Below are positions 1 to 12,274 of a DNA stretch of 64,000 nt, piece by piece. The notes beneath the pieces are model-generated. The model was not told the origin of the DNA. It searched no databases and worked only from the letters and a program-made list of their open reading frames with translations. The stretch comes from Fomitopsis serialis (Eukaryota; Basidiomycota; Agaricomycetes; Polyporales; Fomitopsidaceae): contig NW_025955073.1 of the NCBI RefSeq assembly GCF_022376445.1, positions 62,001 to 126,000 on the forward strand, written 5' to 3'. The translations under genes were made by a program, and so were the position numbers. Position 1 is the first letter of the stretch, and each line of letters begins with the position of its first letter.

Positions 1-1111
1 ACATAATAACACCCGGATTCAGATCCAGCGGCACGTCTATGTCCGCGGTGGTCAAACTCAGGGATGGAGAATGCCTCCTCAGTGGTTATAAACAAGGTGA
101 ATACCGTCGTTTGTACGCGCATAGCGTCTATTGAGCTCCATCTCAGAGAGTTCGTGCGATAGTGCACGGCTGGTGCCGAAGGAACAAGCAGATTGGTACT
201 ACGACAACCGGATGCGGCAATATAATGCTGGACATGTCGAGACACCCGACGATGGTGCCAACGGTGTCTGCCTTCGCACGGACATCCATCGCTGCCTCGA
301 CCGCCAGGGCTTTGTCTTCTTCCCAGTCGGATCTCAGTTCGTGGCCTATTTCATCAAGCCTGAGCCAGACTATGCGTCGCAGTACCATCGAGTCCCAGCG
401 CGGATCCACGAAGATGTCTCCATCCAGTATCTTTACGCCCGTTTCGCTTTCAACGTCATCTAGCTGTCGGGCCTTTCACGCTTCGCCAAGAAAAGTGTGA
501 TCGTGGTCCCTAGCGTCGACTTTCAAGTGTTGCCGGCGGCCTATCAGCCTAGCAAACCATCTGGAACTGGAAAAGCCAAGCGAGTGTCCGCGACTTCAAG
601 CGAGCGGTCCACACCAGAGGAGCCAGCAGATGATCATCCAGGTGAGTGTCCGTCTACTTATCATAATCCGACTGAGCCAGTGTGTTGACATGATACTAGT
701 GGACCGCGAGGCGATCCCTGGCAGCCACCAATCCGAAGACGTATTTTTCACGAGGTTCCCACAGATCCGTACATACTTATCTTGCTTGGCAGACAGGAGC
801 TAGCTTGCTCATGGTAGTCCCGCCGTCTTAGGTCGGGAAGTCGAATACTCCGACGATCGCGACTACAATAATCTTGCTTGGCATCCCGAGTCCGACAAAA
901 TGCAAGCACTGAAGAAGGCTTGGATTCTCAAGAATCCTCAAGTAAGGCAGACCTCCGACGGACACGAGGGGGATTCCGTGAGTGAGGAGGTATGTGCGGA
1001 GAGTGCGTAGTTTGACAAAAACAAACTGAAGTCGTCCCCCAGGTCTCTGCTTGGGAAATCAATCTCGATCCCGAAGAGCAGCAGGTCGCGAACACTTCGG
1101 CGAACGACTGA
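1..1111 (+). pseudogene. HNH-nuclease-like protein, copy 1 (5' end off window, internal stop)
   Basis: This is a tandem paralogue of the gene at 1613-3152 with the same exon pattern. The first visible exon (core LRDGECLLSGYK) ends near 82, and the next begins near 127 and encodes the HNH_2-like core (DDGANGVCLRTDIHRCLD, then GFVFFPVGSQFVAYFI). A TAG at 461-463 sits where the paralogue has CAG, so the frame breaks after ARFAFNVI, yet the same frame continues to match the paralogue to TGA at 1109-1111, with conserved introns before the segments at about 700, 832 and 1043. It is therefore either a recent pseudogene or a truncated protein. The first metal/catalytic His position reads Gln (VPKEQADWY), while the last one keeps His (DIHRCLD). 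The 5' part lies outside the window. Confidence 0.7.
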
Positions 1112-1612
1112 AGCAGGATGTAGGTTTGTGTACAACGGACAAAATATAGTCGTATACCGTAATAAACAGTAAATTGTAGCGTTAGTATAATCGCGACCGT
1201 AGCGTTTAGTAGATATCGCCATCGCATTACTCGTACTGTACCTGCGTGTCTATTATAATAATACTCGCTGGCTAATTTTACATGATGATTTGCCAGGGAG
1301 TTGAACATCGCATAAGCGCCGGGGAGCATACTGACGTAAGCATCGCGGTCGTGGTTCGCTTCCGCTTTCGTTGTCCAGCATTCGCCGGTGCGCAACGATT
1401 CGAAGGTGAGTTCTACATCTGCTCCTTCGCCATCATATTGCGTCCACACAGCCTGTGCTATCGTGCAATGCAGACAACTTGCTCCCGTCCTGTCGCCGAG
1501 TATCAAGCTCCCGGCGTCGAGGACGCCGATCTGCGTTCAAATAACTAGACTACCGTGCGAGCTTCCTCATTGACATCGTGGAGGAGGCCCTCACCGCGTA
1601 TGAACATTCACC
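1112..1612. other. Intergenic gap between the HNH paralogues
   Basis: No convincing gene. The short ORFs on either strand here show no family resemblance and no codon continuity. It should contain the terminator of copy 1 and the promoter of copy 2. Confidence 0.5.
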
Positions 1613-3152
1613 ATGGCGACAGCCATCCGACCACACAAGTCTTTCGCTGCTACACTCCCCGCCCGCCCGCGCTACATCACCATCTACCACCCAGGCTGCA
1701 AACCCGAGCCGCACATTCTTTTCCGCTTCCCCACCTACGACCCCGCCCCCGCCCCTCACCTCTCGGGCTGCAGCCACCGCCTCGTCCTCGACGCCTGCCA
1801 CATCATCTCGAACAACCACGACGGCTTCCTCTCCGCTACCCCGGACGGCTGCGCCCGTGTCTTGGAGAGCGAGCCGACGCTCACCGCCGACGTCTATTAC
1901 TACTTCCTCCTCGGCGACCACGACCCCGACTACGCCGTCGTCTCCGACTTCGCCACCTGGCGCTTCCTCGACGTGCTCCCCGCCCATTGGCTCTCTGTCC
2001 GCCCGCAGGGTCACACGATCCGCCATGGGCCCGCAGCCAGCGAAAGAGCTATGTCCGACCTGGTCAAAGGTAGGGATGGGGGCTGCGTCTTCAGTGGGTT
2101 CGAAGCAGGTGAATACTGTCGCTCGTATGTACATGGCAACTAATCAGCCTCCACCACAGGCAGCTCGTGCGATAATGCACGCCTGGTGCCAAGGGAGCAT
2201 GTGTTCTGGTTTGCAGAGAACGAAATGAGGGCGCACAGTTTTGGGGGCTCCGCGACACCGAACGACAGCGCAAATGGCGTCTGCCTCCGCGCGGATATCC
2301 GTCGCTGTCTCGACCGACAGGGCTTCGTGTTTTTCCCCGCCGGCTCCCAGTTTGTGGCCTATTTCATCAAGGGCGAGCCAGACTATGCGGAGTGGTACCA
2401 TCGGACCGCGGCCCGGATCCACGAGCGCGTCCCCGTCCAGTTTCTCTACGCGCGTTTCGCGTTCAACGTCATCCAGTCCGCGGACATCTGGGTCGCCGTG
2501 AAGGTAGTGGTCCCGAGCGCCGAGTTCCGACTGCGGCAAGCGATGTTCCAGAGGAGAACACAAGCTGCGAACAGGCAAGCGTCTGCCACAGGCCCAAGCG
2601 AGCAGTCCGCATCCGACGGGGGCGTAGGCGACGCTGGTGAGTATCCACCTGCTCGTGCTAACTCGTTAGTAAACTAGCACCGTGACGATGCATAGTGCTC
2701 GCGGAACATGATGCGACCCGGATCCCGGGCAGCCACCGATCCACCGAAGACGTCTTCTTCGAGAGGTTCCCACAACTACGTGCGTGTCTCGCTTCCCCGA
2801 ACAGCGACCCATGGTGTCGTGTCGCTCATGCCAAGCTCCGCCAATCCAGGTCGCGAGGTCGAGTTTTCCGACGACCCCGACTTCAACACCCTCGCCTGGC
2901 ATCCCGAGGTCAACAGGATGCAGGAGCTGAGAAGGGCGTGGCTTGCTCAGAATCCCCAGATCAGACAGACATCTGATGGGGACGAAGGGAATTCCGTGGG
3001 TGAGCCGGTATGTATGCGCAAGGCGGAGAGTGTGGCGTACTAAATTTCAGAAGCTGACTGAGGTCGTCTCACAGGTCCCACCGCTGCAGGAACTTGAAAG
3101 CGATCCCGAGCCCGAAGCGCAGCCGGTTGCAAACACTTCGGCGAGTGGATGA
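1613..3152 (+). CDS. HNH-nuclease-like protein, copy 2
   Basis: Five exons: 1613-2108, 2160-2636, 2696-2779, 2850-3007 and 3075-3152, giving about 430 aa. The ATG at 1613 has a good context (caccATGGCG). Residues 1-150 form an N-terminal domain of unknown function, followed by GRDGGCVFSGFE and an HNH_2-type core (LVPREHVFWF, then NDSANGVCLRADIRRCLD, then RQGFVFFPAGSQFVAYFI). This N-terminal domain plus HNH layout is common in Agaricomycete HNH proteins. The putative triad reads His179, Asn204 and Arg213; the Arg sits where copy 1 has His, so cleavage activity is doubtful. The C-terminal 120 residues are low-complexity and then acidic (VEFSDDPDFNTLAWHPE). All four introns are conserved in copy 1. 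The biological role is unknown; a nucleic-acid-directed effector is inference. Confidence 0.8.
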
Positions 3153-4852
3153 AGGTGATGTGGGCGCGTGCACAAATAATCAATCAGCTGTATCATCATC
3201 ATAATATTGTAGAGTCGATATGAACATAATAATCATTCGTAGTTGTGGCCTGAGTTGGCGCCTCACTCGGGGTGCAGGTCCGCAATCCTAATGGCACTTT
3301 ATCCGCGATTGTTCCACCGTCCAATATCCAATGCAGGTACTCAACAAGCACCCGCACCACAGTGAGGATCTCAGTCAAGAAACGAGTGCTCTTCCATTGG
3401 AGAGCCCTTGCGAAGGAGGTCCCGCCAGTCGAGCGGCTTTGGCACGCCCCGCTTCACCGCAGGCGCACCGTCATATCTGTTGTGCATCTCGGAGGATGCG
3501 TGGTCAATACGCAGCGGAATAACGACCAAGGCAGGCTTACATGGTGCGCCTTCTTCCCTCAGGGCCCGGGAGACGGGATACAACGGGGACTTGCCGTCGT
3601 TCGCCTATCAGGTGTACACCTGGGCGCGGCCGAACGGCCGGTTCAGAGAAGCTAAACGCGAAGCGTGGACTCGGAGGACGAATTTGAAGCACGAGTACGC
3701 ACCACGACACGCTCTGACACGCTCCATCGCGAGCAGCACGTTGAGCATCCAGAAGTAGGCCGCGGCCTTAACCGTCTTGTATGCGCTTGAGCCGAACTTG
3801 ACATACCACCCGCCCACGGCGAGCGTGCACTCAATTGCGAACGAGAGCAGGATGTCGAAGGGGATCATGTCGTGGGATCCAATGCGTTTGGGGGCAAGCA
3901 GAGGACGAGCTGGCGGACGGCTCCCTGCTTTGTCGATTTGACCGAGGCGTCTTCTCTGGGCGAGGAACAAGGCGCCAGACCCTCAGCCGGAACCCAGCAC
4001 CGCACGCACTCACCACCGCTGAGACCCACATCAACATCATCAGCAAGACCATCCACGCCGCCATCTCCGCCGAGGTCCGCCGGATCGTGTACCGGCAGCA
4101 CGCCGTACCCATTGAGGACCCACACGAGGCCCGAGAGGTGTTGTGCGAGCCCGGCGAAGAGCACGACGGAGGGGAAAAAGAGCGTCGGGGAGGAGGGCTC
4201 TCCCTACCAGGCCGCGATGAAGGACGCGTGATCCATGTCGACCTGTCGTGCGCCGGGGGAGGCGGGAAGGAGTACTTGGGATGGGGCTGGAGTGAGAGGG
4301 AGAGGGTGTAGAGAAGGGCGGTGCGTATGCGAAGGAAGACCTGTACGCAATCGGTGGTACTGACCGCGTGGTGGTCGCCAGCTGGAGAGTTGCTAGATCT
4401 AGTGCAGAGGCTTGCGATGAAGAGGATGCGAGCACCCGCAGGGTACTGCATGACAAATCAATACACCATCAGTCATATTGGCTGCGGTGACCGGCTCCAC
4501 GATCATGGACACACACTTGATCTGATTCGTCGATTGCCATCAGCACGCTGCAAGCACCGTAGTTTTGCCGTAGTTCGTCGACCTCCCGATACAAGCTCAG
4601 AGCACGTTCTTGAGATACGAGGTCCAAGTGCCAGTACTAGGCTGAGCGCCAGCGAGTGGTAGGATTGTGTAGTAGATAGTCAGGGAGCGTGCGGTCGGCG
4701 GCGACGCATCGTATGCCGCAGTCTATAGCCAAAACACACTGGCGAGGCCCGGGCAAGATGGGCAAGACGACCAGGAGACCACTGATGCCGCCGTCAGAGT
4801 CAGACTCATACAACTCCGCGCGTATTGTCACGTGCCGTAGGCGATCGAGTGA
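3153..4852. repeat. Degenerate duplicated module with membrane-protein fragment (minus strand)
   Basis: No intact gene is supported. On the minus strand, 3608-3850 encodes a hydrophobic stretch (LSFAIECTLAVGGWYVK) that resembles the plus-strand fragment at 13303-13450 (TIRCTLATSGWYAS), so both derive from one membrane-protein family I cannot name. Further along on the minus strand (about 4000-4200) come more hydrophobic segments (FFPSVVLFAGLAQHLSGLVW) in a different frame, with stops between. The stretch 4395-4800 matches the reverse complement of about 31965-32355 over nearly 400 bp, so this is an inverted copy of the module that precedes the caspase gene at 33064. Confidence 0.5.
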
Positions 4853-6794
4853 TCGAGTGGGTCCGAGTCGTCTCTCCGACCGACTTCCCCCGTCTACTCG
4901 CGGAACGCGCATCCAGGCCTCTCGAAGGACACCAGCGCACAACTGTACAGCGACATCGCGACCATCCTCACTGCGGGTCAAGGTGAAAGTGCAAAGCGTG
5001 ATGGGCGGGGTGCTGCAACGAGAGCCGTCTCCGTGACTGGAGCCACCTCGCAGACTCACGGAGCCGTAATTGCCGTAGCGTATGACTCCGAGGACAGGCC
5101 GTTTGTTGCGACGCATCCTCCTCCGCCTGGAGGCAATCGACTCTGCACCCGCGCAATCAGTCTTTCAGACTTGGACAGAGCAGCCAGCCAGATCCAGACA
5201 CCGTGAGTGCACCTCACTACTGCACGGCAGCGGTCCATTTCATCCTTCTGCAGAGACGCTCCAGGCGACCTTCTCGACAACGTTCTTGCCGTCTCGCGCG
5301 CACTGTCGCTGCCGATCGCAGATTTCATCCGATTCATAGTGCACTGTTGTATCCCCAAGATCCTCCATCGCTACAACGTTGCAGAGAAGTTCTGGACCGC
5401 TCCGCTCTCGGCCATCCTTCAAGGCTGGGAACCCCAACCACAAGACGAACTTGGCGACGGCCGCTGGTTCCCCCTCGCTCCCCACTTGGCCGAGGAACTC
5501 AGCCTTATCGATCCATGCCTTGTCCGGATCAGGACGTCGAGAGACGGGCGGGGCGAAGAGGAGTGGTTCTGCGACGCGGCTGCGGCCGCGAGCTGGGTAG
5601 AGCTCATACGGAAGGTCCTCAACCGCACTCGCGAAGAACTCGAGGACGCACGGACGGCGGGCACGGGGGACCAGGCTACCGAGTGGGCGACGTCCCGGGC
5701 CGCCATTCTGCATGCTCTGCTTTCGAATACGGGCACCCGCTATCTCTCCACCGCGCCGTCCCTCTCTGAGAGATTCAGGCGTGCAGCGTACCCGGGACTA
5801 CTGTTCCCGTCGTACCAAGATGGTGCGTCGTGTGCATCGCTCGGCTTGTACGCCCTCTTCGGTGTGATTGAGGTTTGTGGCAGCGTTTCTCCAGGCGGAT
5901 CCCCAGAACTTCAAGGACGCCTCCACAATGGAGGAAACTCTAGAGGCTTTGGACGAAGTAGCCACCGCCGATGGCTTCCCGGAGCCGACCCGCGCCGCGA
6001 GCAGCGCAGGGCTCTTCGCGCTCCGCTATATGCTTGCTATCACGGCGTGGATCCCCGCTTCCGTGAACGTCCATCGGAGCCTCGCGAAGCTGACGCGGAG
6101 CAACACCCCAGCGACGATCTACGTCGTCGGTAGCCCCTCCCCGGACTCGCCGTCGGTGTCGACGCTGGACGTGCTCGCGGACCACCTCCCCTCGACGCTG
6201 GGACGCGAAGAAGACAGAGCGACGAGGGCGGATCAAATGCTGACGGCGCTCAAAATCCCAGGGAACGCTACTGGTACGGTACACTCGGAAGCAATCTTGA
6301 TGGCCTTGACCTATCGTGCGCACACCCGGAATCACAGCGAGCCATCGCCCCTTCCAGATTCCAGTCCCGACGCCGGCGTCCGCGAGCTGGAGGACGCGCT
6401 GCAGGTAAGTCCTACGTGCGACCTGTCATACCCGTCTGGTCACGATCTGAGTTAGGGATCCACCGGGGTCATCGGGACCGCGAAGAAGTGCTGCTGGTGC
6501 TGCTCCTGGCTCGCGGAGCATCTCAGTCCCCATGTGGATCCGACGTTCCGGTTCCGTGTGCCTGCAGGTGTGTCCCATGGTACGATCTACCCCTGGGCGC
6601 CACCGCCGGGTTTGCCGCCCGCGATCTTGGAGGACTTGAAGACGACGCTTGAGAAGGAGCTGAGATCCGCCCTTTCGACTCTCCGGCTCGAGGACGAGCG
6701 ACTCGAGTCTGAGTCCAAGAGTCGGCAGTGCTCTCTCGAGTTGATGCTTTCGGGCACAGAAGTCCTGCAGACCAAACGCGGTGTGTTTTTGTGA
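4853..6794 (+). CDS. OTT_1508-type nucleic-acid deaminase-like protein
   Basis: Exons resolved: an open frame 4853-5202 (true start and first exon upstream not resolved), 5254-5822, 5884-6404 and 6456-6794. The 61-nt intron 5823-5883 restores the frame (SYQD to AFLQADPQNF). Exon 3 carries a His-x-Glu at 6282-6290 (GTVHSEAILMAL), and exon 4 a cysteine cluster at 6489-6503 (IGTAKKCCWCCSW). HxE followed by GxxKxCCxCC is the zinc-site layout of fungal OTT_1508-like deaminases (cytidine-deaminase fold), in which His and two Cys bind zinc and Glu is the proton shuttle. The N-terminal 300 residues are alpha-helical in look and match nothing I recognise. Substrate unknown; the family is predicted to act on nucleic acids. 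A decayed inverted copy lies at 27165-27820. Confidence 0.7.
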
Positions 6795-8250
6795 GTAGCG
6801 TAGGTCGTAGTGCAGATTTGTATGTTTTGCCACAATTACAACACAGTGGATCTCGTCTCTGTGGCCCTGTATCCATTAGATCCGTGAGCGGAGTACTAGT
6901 AACCTGAGGGTACATCGGCAAGAAGGCCTTCGTCGCGCCTCGACTCCAGCTGGAAGCATCTCTCAGCAGTCATCATGACAGCCGACGGCCTGCGCTCAGC
7001 CCGCCATGCGTCTGCGCGATGATATCGTTCTGCGACTATCCCTCAGACAGCCATCCACGCCGCCATCTTCGCCGAGTGATCAATAAGGTGGCAGGGGAAC
7101 AAGGTGGACGTACAGTAGTTGGCACATTAATAGAGTCAGAGCATCTCCGGGTACGCATACTGCACGGAGGAGACTCCTATCCAGGGGACGATGCCCACAT
7201 TGTCGACAAGGCGTCAGGACTGGACGAACGGTCGGACTTGGAGCGAGGCAGGGCGCGGCGCGCGGAGCTGATTACATTGGCAATCTGCCGCCCTCAGGCC
7301 TCAGGCCTCAGGTGCGGCGCTCTGCTGCGCGGCACCCTTCCCGGCTCTGGTGATCACTGTCGCAGGCATCGTCTGCTTTTTCTGGCGTGTCTCGGATAGA
7401 TCTAGTAGGGGCTGGGGTTTACTGCCGCTGATGTGAAGTAATAGCATGCCGAACTCGATAGCGATTACCCGTTTCTCTAAGAGCGCGAAGGCGACGCAGT
7501 CTTGAGACCGCATAGGTGGACGCGCGAGCAATACTACAATCGAGCGGGCGAGCGGACGTGCAGACGAGCGGGCGAGCGAGCGAAAGGAGTCGAGCGGGGG
7601 CGGACTTTGATAGGGAGACGGGCGACGCGGCCCAATATTACTAGATATTATTGTATGCGAGAGCAGCTGGAAGCGCGACTCAGCGCCGAGAGAGATAAAT
7701 GAGTACATAGAAGGTCGAGAGAGACGTGGGAGATGCGGCTCGACAGAAGCGTGCACAAACGTGAAGAGCGATGACAGATCGGGAAGGCTTGATGTCGAAA
7801 AAGGAAAGTACCGTACAGCAAGCACATGAGCGCCTTTCTGGGCGACGGACCTCAGGCTCCCTTGAGTCCCCTTCCGGCTTCGAACGGTGGACCGTAGTCA
7901 TGGCGCGAGGTTGGCAGCTCGAGAACGGTGCCATCTGCGAATGCGACCTGGACCCAGCAGGTGCGGCACTCGGTTCTGTGCTCGTCTCGTCCTACAGTAG
8001 CTCCGTGTCTCCGCCTTCCGGTTCGTCGCGAGCGCGCCGGTAGAGTTGGTGGTACAGTATGGGGTCAGTTCTGTTGAGAGAGGTAAAGCAAGATAGCTGA
8101 GAGACAGAGGTGAGTGCAGGAAACGGGCACGAGAGACAGGTAACAAAGTGGCGGAAGCGCCGAGACGACCGCCTGGTGCGTGGAGGGATGAGAGCGCGAA
8201 AGAGCGAAGAAAGAAAAGAAGAGATGCGTGCATGAGGCGACGTGCCGGAA
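6795..8250. other. Gene-poor gap with GA/GC-rich low-complexity tract
   Basis: I see no gene. The segment 7500-7620 is a purine-skewed run of GAGCGGGCGAGCG-like words similar to the arms of the insertion at 20933-24200, so it may be an eroded fragment of the same element family. ORFs on both strands here are low-complexity and unrelated to known families. Confidence 0.4.
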
Positions 8251-9847
8251 TTATTTTGCGCAACGGAAGAGAGGTCGTACGGCCTGGGGGTGAAGGGCGT
8301 CGGGATCGACTCCGCTGGCGGGTCCGAGCCCGTCGAACGCACGAATCACCCCAACGACGGTCGCCGCCTGGAGCAAGGCTTTAAAATCAGACTCTCGACA
8401 GCATATCACAATCAAAGGTACGCACATGTGTGGCAACTTGGTAACGTCGGTGCAAAGTATGGCGTCTTTCCCATCCAGCGCTACACCAATCTCCGGTGGC
8501 ACTGTGTCGTACGCGCCGCACTGAACGGTACAATGAACGTCGCCGACACTTTCCGCGGTGAGTACGAGATGCTTTAGATTGAGGCTACCCCGCATCTCCA
8601 CCGGAACCTCCACGATGAACTGCATGCCCTTGATAATGTTGTTGCAGCAGCCTGCTCCGACGTAGAGGATCCCACGATCATATCTGATCGGGAAGGTGCT
8701 CGCAGCTTCCAGTTCCTCGTCCAGGCTGAACACCAGCCGGTGTTTGTTCTGCCCCAGGCACACGGGAGTCTGCAAGTGCCACACCATCACTGGGAGTGGT
8801 GCTCCGGGGCCCCAGAGCCCGAGATGGTCCTGTTTCCGCAGCGCGTTCATAAGACGCGCGTACGTGAGGTCAGGCTCTCCGAGCCTCATGCGCATGCGCT
8901 TGAGCAAGAGGTACGTGAACACCCCGCGCGGCTTGTCGAGAATGATATGTTCCTGCGCCGTCTGATCCGGCGCGCAGGCTGCGAGAAGGACATGTGAACG
9001 CGCCTCCAGGATCGAGAATCCGGTGTCGGGCTGCACGACAGGCACCATCGCTACACCACGACCTGCGTCCGGGTCCTGCCAGGCCCAGATCTCCTGATCG
9101 AGGTCTTCGGGGATAGGAAAGCGGGGTATCGAGCTTTCTGCAGACAAATATCGCGTCCTACCGGCACTGGCAGGTCCACGATGCATGCCCCCGGAATGGC
9201 AGCAGTCGAAAACAGTCATCTAAAAAGTAAGGACCCTCCTGTCACTACGGGGTAGATCAAAGGACTATTGAGTAGACGCACGATATTGTCGCCCTTCTCA
9301 TGAGCCAACCGACGCATCAGCCCTCCAAATGTTCGGGACGGGATGCCAACAATGGGCCTGCCTGCCTGGTCTGGCATGCCTTCGTCGTGCGGACAGATCA
9401 GCTCAACCGTCGTGGGATATCCTGAGGCACGAAGGTTGAAGGAATTAGTCTACGTCTGCCCGGGGAGACTACCATCGTGTCGAACTAACCTACAGCGTTC
9501 CAGCCCGCAGGCGCGATCCTGCGATCGCCATGGCCTGCATAATAGAATACGATCGTGTCGCCGCGCTCGATAGCCGAGTTATTGATGAGATGGCTGAACA
9601 ATACATCAAGTATCCGGGTGCGTGTCGCCTCCTCGTTGCTGAGTCGAACAATGTGGCTGGAATGGACCTTCAAGGTGATTGTGAGGAGATCGTAGAAATC
9701 GTCGCTGTCGTTGACAGCGCCGCGGAGAGGCTTGGCCTCTCTGTGGGCGTAAGTGTTCACAGCCACCAGTACGGCCCATATACGGTTGTGGCGGATCGGG
9801 TCTTCGAGATCACGTGCAGTGCTCGGAAGAGTAGTACTGTCCGCCAT
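8251..9847 (-). CDS. Caspase-domain protein A (peptidase C14-like)
   Basis: Three exons read on the minus strand: 9847-9490, 9421-9282 and 9219-8251, giving about 488 aa. The start is ATG at 9847, in the order MADSTTLPST and then the caspase p20 core beginning IWAVLVAVNTYAH. The catalytic dyad is intact: His106 in FYYAGHGDRR and Cys173 in VFDCCHSGGMHRG. The introns split GWNAVG from YPTTVELICPHDEG and fall just before the catalytic-Cys exon; the second is shared by every caspase gene in the window. After the caspase domain comes a region ending in a conserved beta-rich module (PIRYDRGILYVGAG, then FIVEVPVEM, then VLTAESVGDVHC) of unknown function. It lacks the long N-terminal extension of genes B, C and F and is most like E at 29587. 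Expected role: cysteine protease of the metacaspase/caspase class, perhaps in cell death. Confidence 0.82.
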
Positions 9848-12274
9848 GGCGCAGAAAGTTCCGGAGAAGAGTGCGATGAGTCGCCCCTCCTCCAGATATC
9901 TATTTCATCTTATATCTGCGGAGGATTGCTCTTCTAGGTCCTGCTCAGTACTCACACTGCACAGGTCCCGTCCATGAACCTGGGGCCTATTGACTGGTAC
10001 CATCGCGGAGTGACCGGCGGCGTGTAGCGCGACCCCCCTTAACCGCCCCCAGGCGCGGGCACAGCGCGCCCGGTAAGTACTTCAGAACCTTGCAAGCTTG
10101 TCCGACGCGCCCCCGCGCGTGCGAACATTCAAATAAATCAAGAAACCCACGAAAACGCGGGAAAGTCTAGGAATCGCGATACACTCACCGTAGCCACTAT
10201 AGAACACCGTGTACACCCTGTTACAGGTTCGCGGCGTACGCGGCATGGCTGTCGAAGCAATTCGAGGGCGATTTTACATACAGTGCCGGACACCCGAACA
10301 AAAAGTTTTGTATAAGTGCTCTCGATCGGAATAGGTTTCGGTCAAAGTGTAACTCTAGGAATGAACTCAGGGAGGCGATATATGTACTGTACGCGCAAAA
10401 CTAAAGGTAAGTGCCCGGATAACTACGTGCAAAGATGGTCGTTTTGGGAAGACACATCATGATATTCCACTAAGTACTCGCTACATATTGGGGTAAATGG
10501 TGCTCGAGTCTATGCATAAGTATGCTAGGCTATGGCTCTCTACGGCTACTCGCTCTTGAACAGAAACAGATACTAAACCCGCTTGACTGAACATTGCTTC
10601 GCGACGTTCATATGTTTGATCGCGACTTACGTAGTTCATCTGAGGCAGCTGCGTGACCATACAGCATTGTCTCATTTACAGTGTCTTCTGCCACGGTGCG
10701 TCTTACTTGCTGTTGCCGTGACCCCCATGTTCAGACAGAACTTCCTGCGCCTCTGTGACGAGACTCAGGACAGCAACGGTCACTTGCCAGCACTGGGGAC
10801 CGCTATGCGCCATTGAAGTATGCAGGAGAACGGCGCGACTCCATTGCTCAACGGCAGCGTAGCGGGCAAATTTACGGGAAGAGTCCTGACGTGGTATGCG
10901 AGCGCGGCGCCAGGGACAAACAGAACTTCTGCAGTGGCTCACCACTAAACTGGGACTCGATTTGTACTGCGGCCCCTCGGGTGCATAGGTATCATGTGTA
11001 CACTGGCGAACAAAGTGATTCTGAGTGGAGAAGCCGATGGAATGCGGAGCTGCATGCACGTTAGGACCATGAACCATGTTCGTGGTCCCCTCGCTCACCT
11101 GTGGTTTGCAGCTCGAGCCTGTCTGCCAGATGTCGACCATCTCTACATCGCCGTTCGGGGTGTACGTCAACTCACTTGCTCAGGTTGCCGACGCGTGGAG
11201 CGAGGACGAACGCCGTCCGGCGATCCGTCCCGTCGAGGGGCTCTCACGCTGACAAGAGTGCGCGGTCAGTGCCAATGCAGCAGCAGTGACCGATCCATGC
11301 ACGCACCATCGCACTTTGCATATTCGACTGGCTCTACGCGCTCAGCGTCGATCTCCGCATGGGAAGGCCGGGATGAGGCGTGAACCGCGATCTGGTCTTC
11401 CATCAACAGCGTTGAAAAGGAGTCTCCTTCATGGTGAGCGCAACGCACTTCACCGATCCGCTCGCCTCGCATGCTTGGCACGTTCAGAACGGAAGATGCC
11501 TGTACGCCCACATTGCCGGGTACCCTGCCCTCTACAAGGATACGTGGCTCAACAAGATGATACGCTCGAGGAGAGAGCAGCTTGCAGTGGGAGGGACACG
11601 TGTATAAAGTGCACCTGATACGAAATTGAGAGGCATGATGAGTCCGAATCTGATGACAGTTGGGGTGAGAGCACAGGTCGGCCCGTCGCTATGATGATAC
11701 GATGGAGATCATCCCCCAATGGTCCCGATCAGCCACGGTGACGGCTCAGGCTGTAAGGAGCAAGGGGGCTGCATCAGCAGCTCGAGGGATTCCAGTAGCG
11801 AAGGAGCGCACGACGAAGCAAGGTCGTGCCACAGCCTCGTCACCCATTGAGACTACCGTACCTAGCTTATGCATTTCCAGGTAGCAAAACCTTTGGGTCT
11901 ACGTGCAATGCGGAAGACTTTATCTGCAGAAGCGTTAGATCGACGGCAAGCAATGTCGAGCTTCAAGTGGCATGACGAAGCTGTGACTGCTAATTTACTT
12001 GGAACATCGCCGATGGACGCGACAGCCGACTTCGCACTACGATCCGTTTCATAAGCTTTCGGGCCCTCGTTCTACCTCGCTTCATCCTCACACACGATAC
12101 ACAGGACTGCGTATAATAGCGATGTGATTGCAGAACTTACATGCGTTAGACTAGGGTTACAGACGAGACGAGATGCGATGACGATAACTACAAATGATTA
12201 CGATCATACACCAGCGATACAAGTGAGGATTCCGAGTACATACATCTTCCGGTCAATACCACTTTCCACGCCCC
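9848..12274. other. Long gap without a supported gene
   Basis: No gene is convincing. A 58-codon frame at 11431-11607 (plus; contains HIAGYPALYKDTWLNKM) looks protein-like but has no recognisable family and no clear upstream exons; it may be a gene relic. Sequence around 11690-11830 resembles the reverse complement of about 19880-20030, so part of this gap is a dispersed duplicated segment. Confidence 0.4.

Noticed and set aside
5823..5883. A 22-nt intron (5873-5894) to fix the frame of the deaminase gene
   Set aside because: Too short to splice; the 61-nt intron 5823-5883 with a GTGCGT donor and GGCAG acceptor fits the phase.
9530..9937. Plus-strand ORF over the 5' exon of caspase A
   Set aside because: Antisense of the caspase core; the minus strand has the catalytic motifs and spliced continuity.
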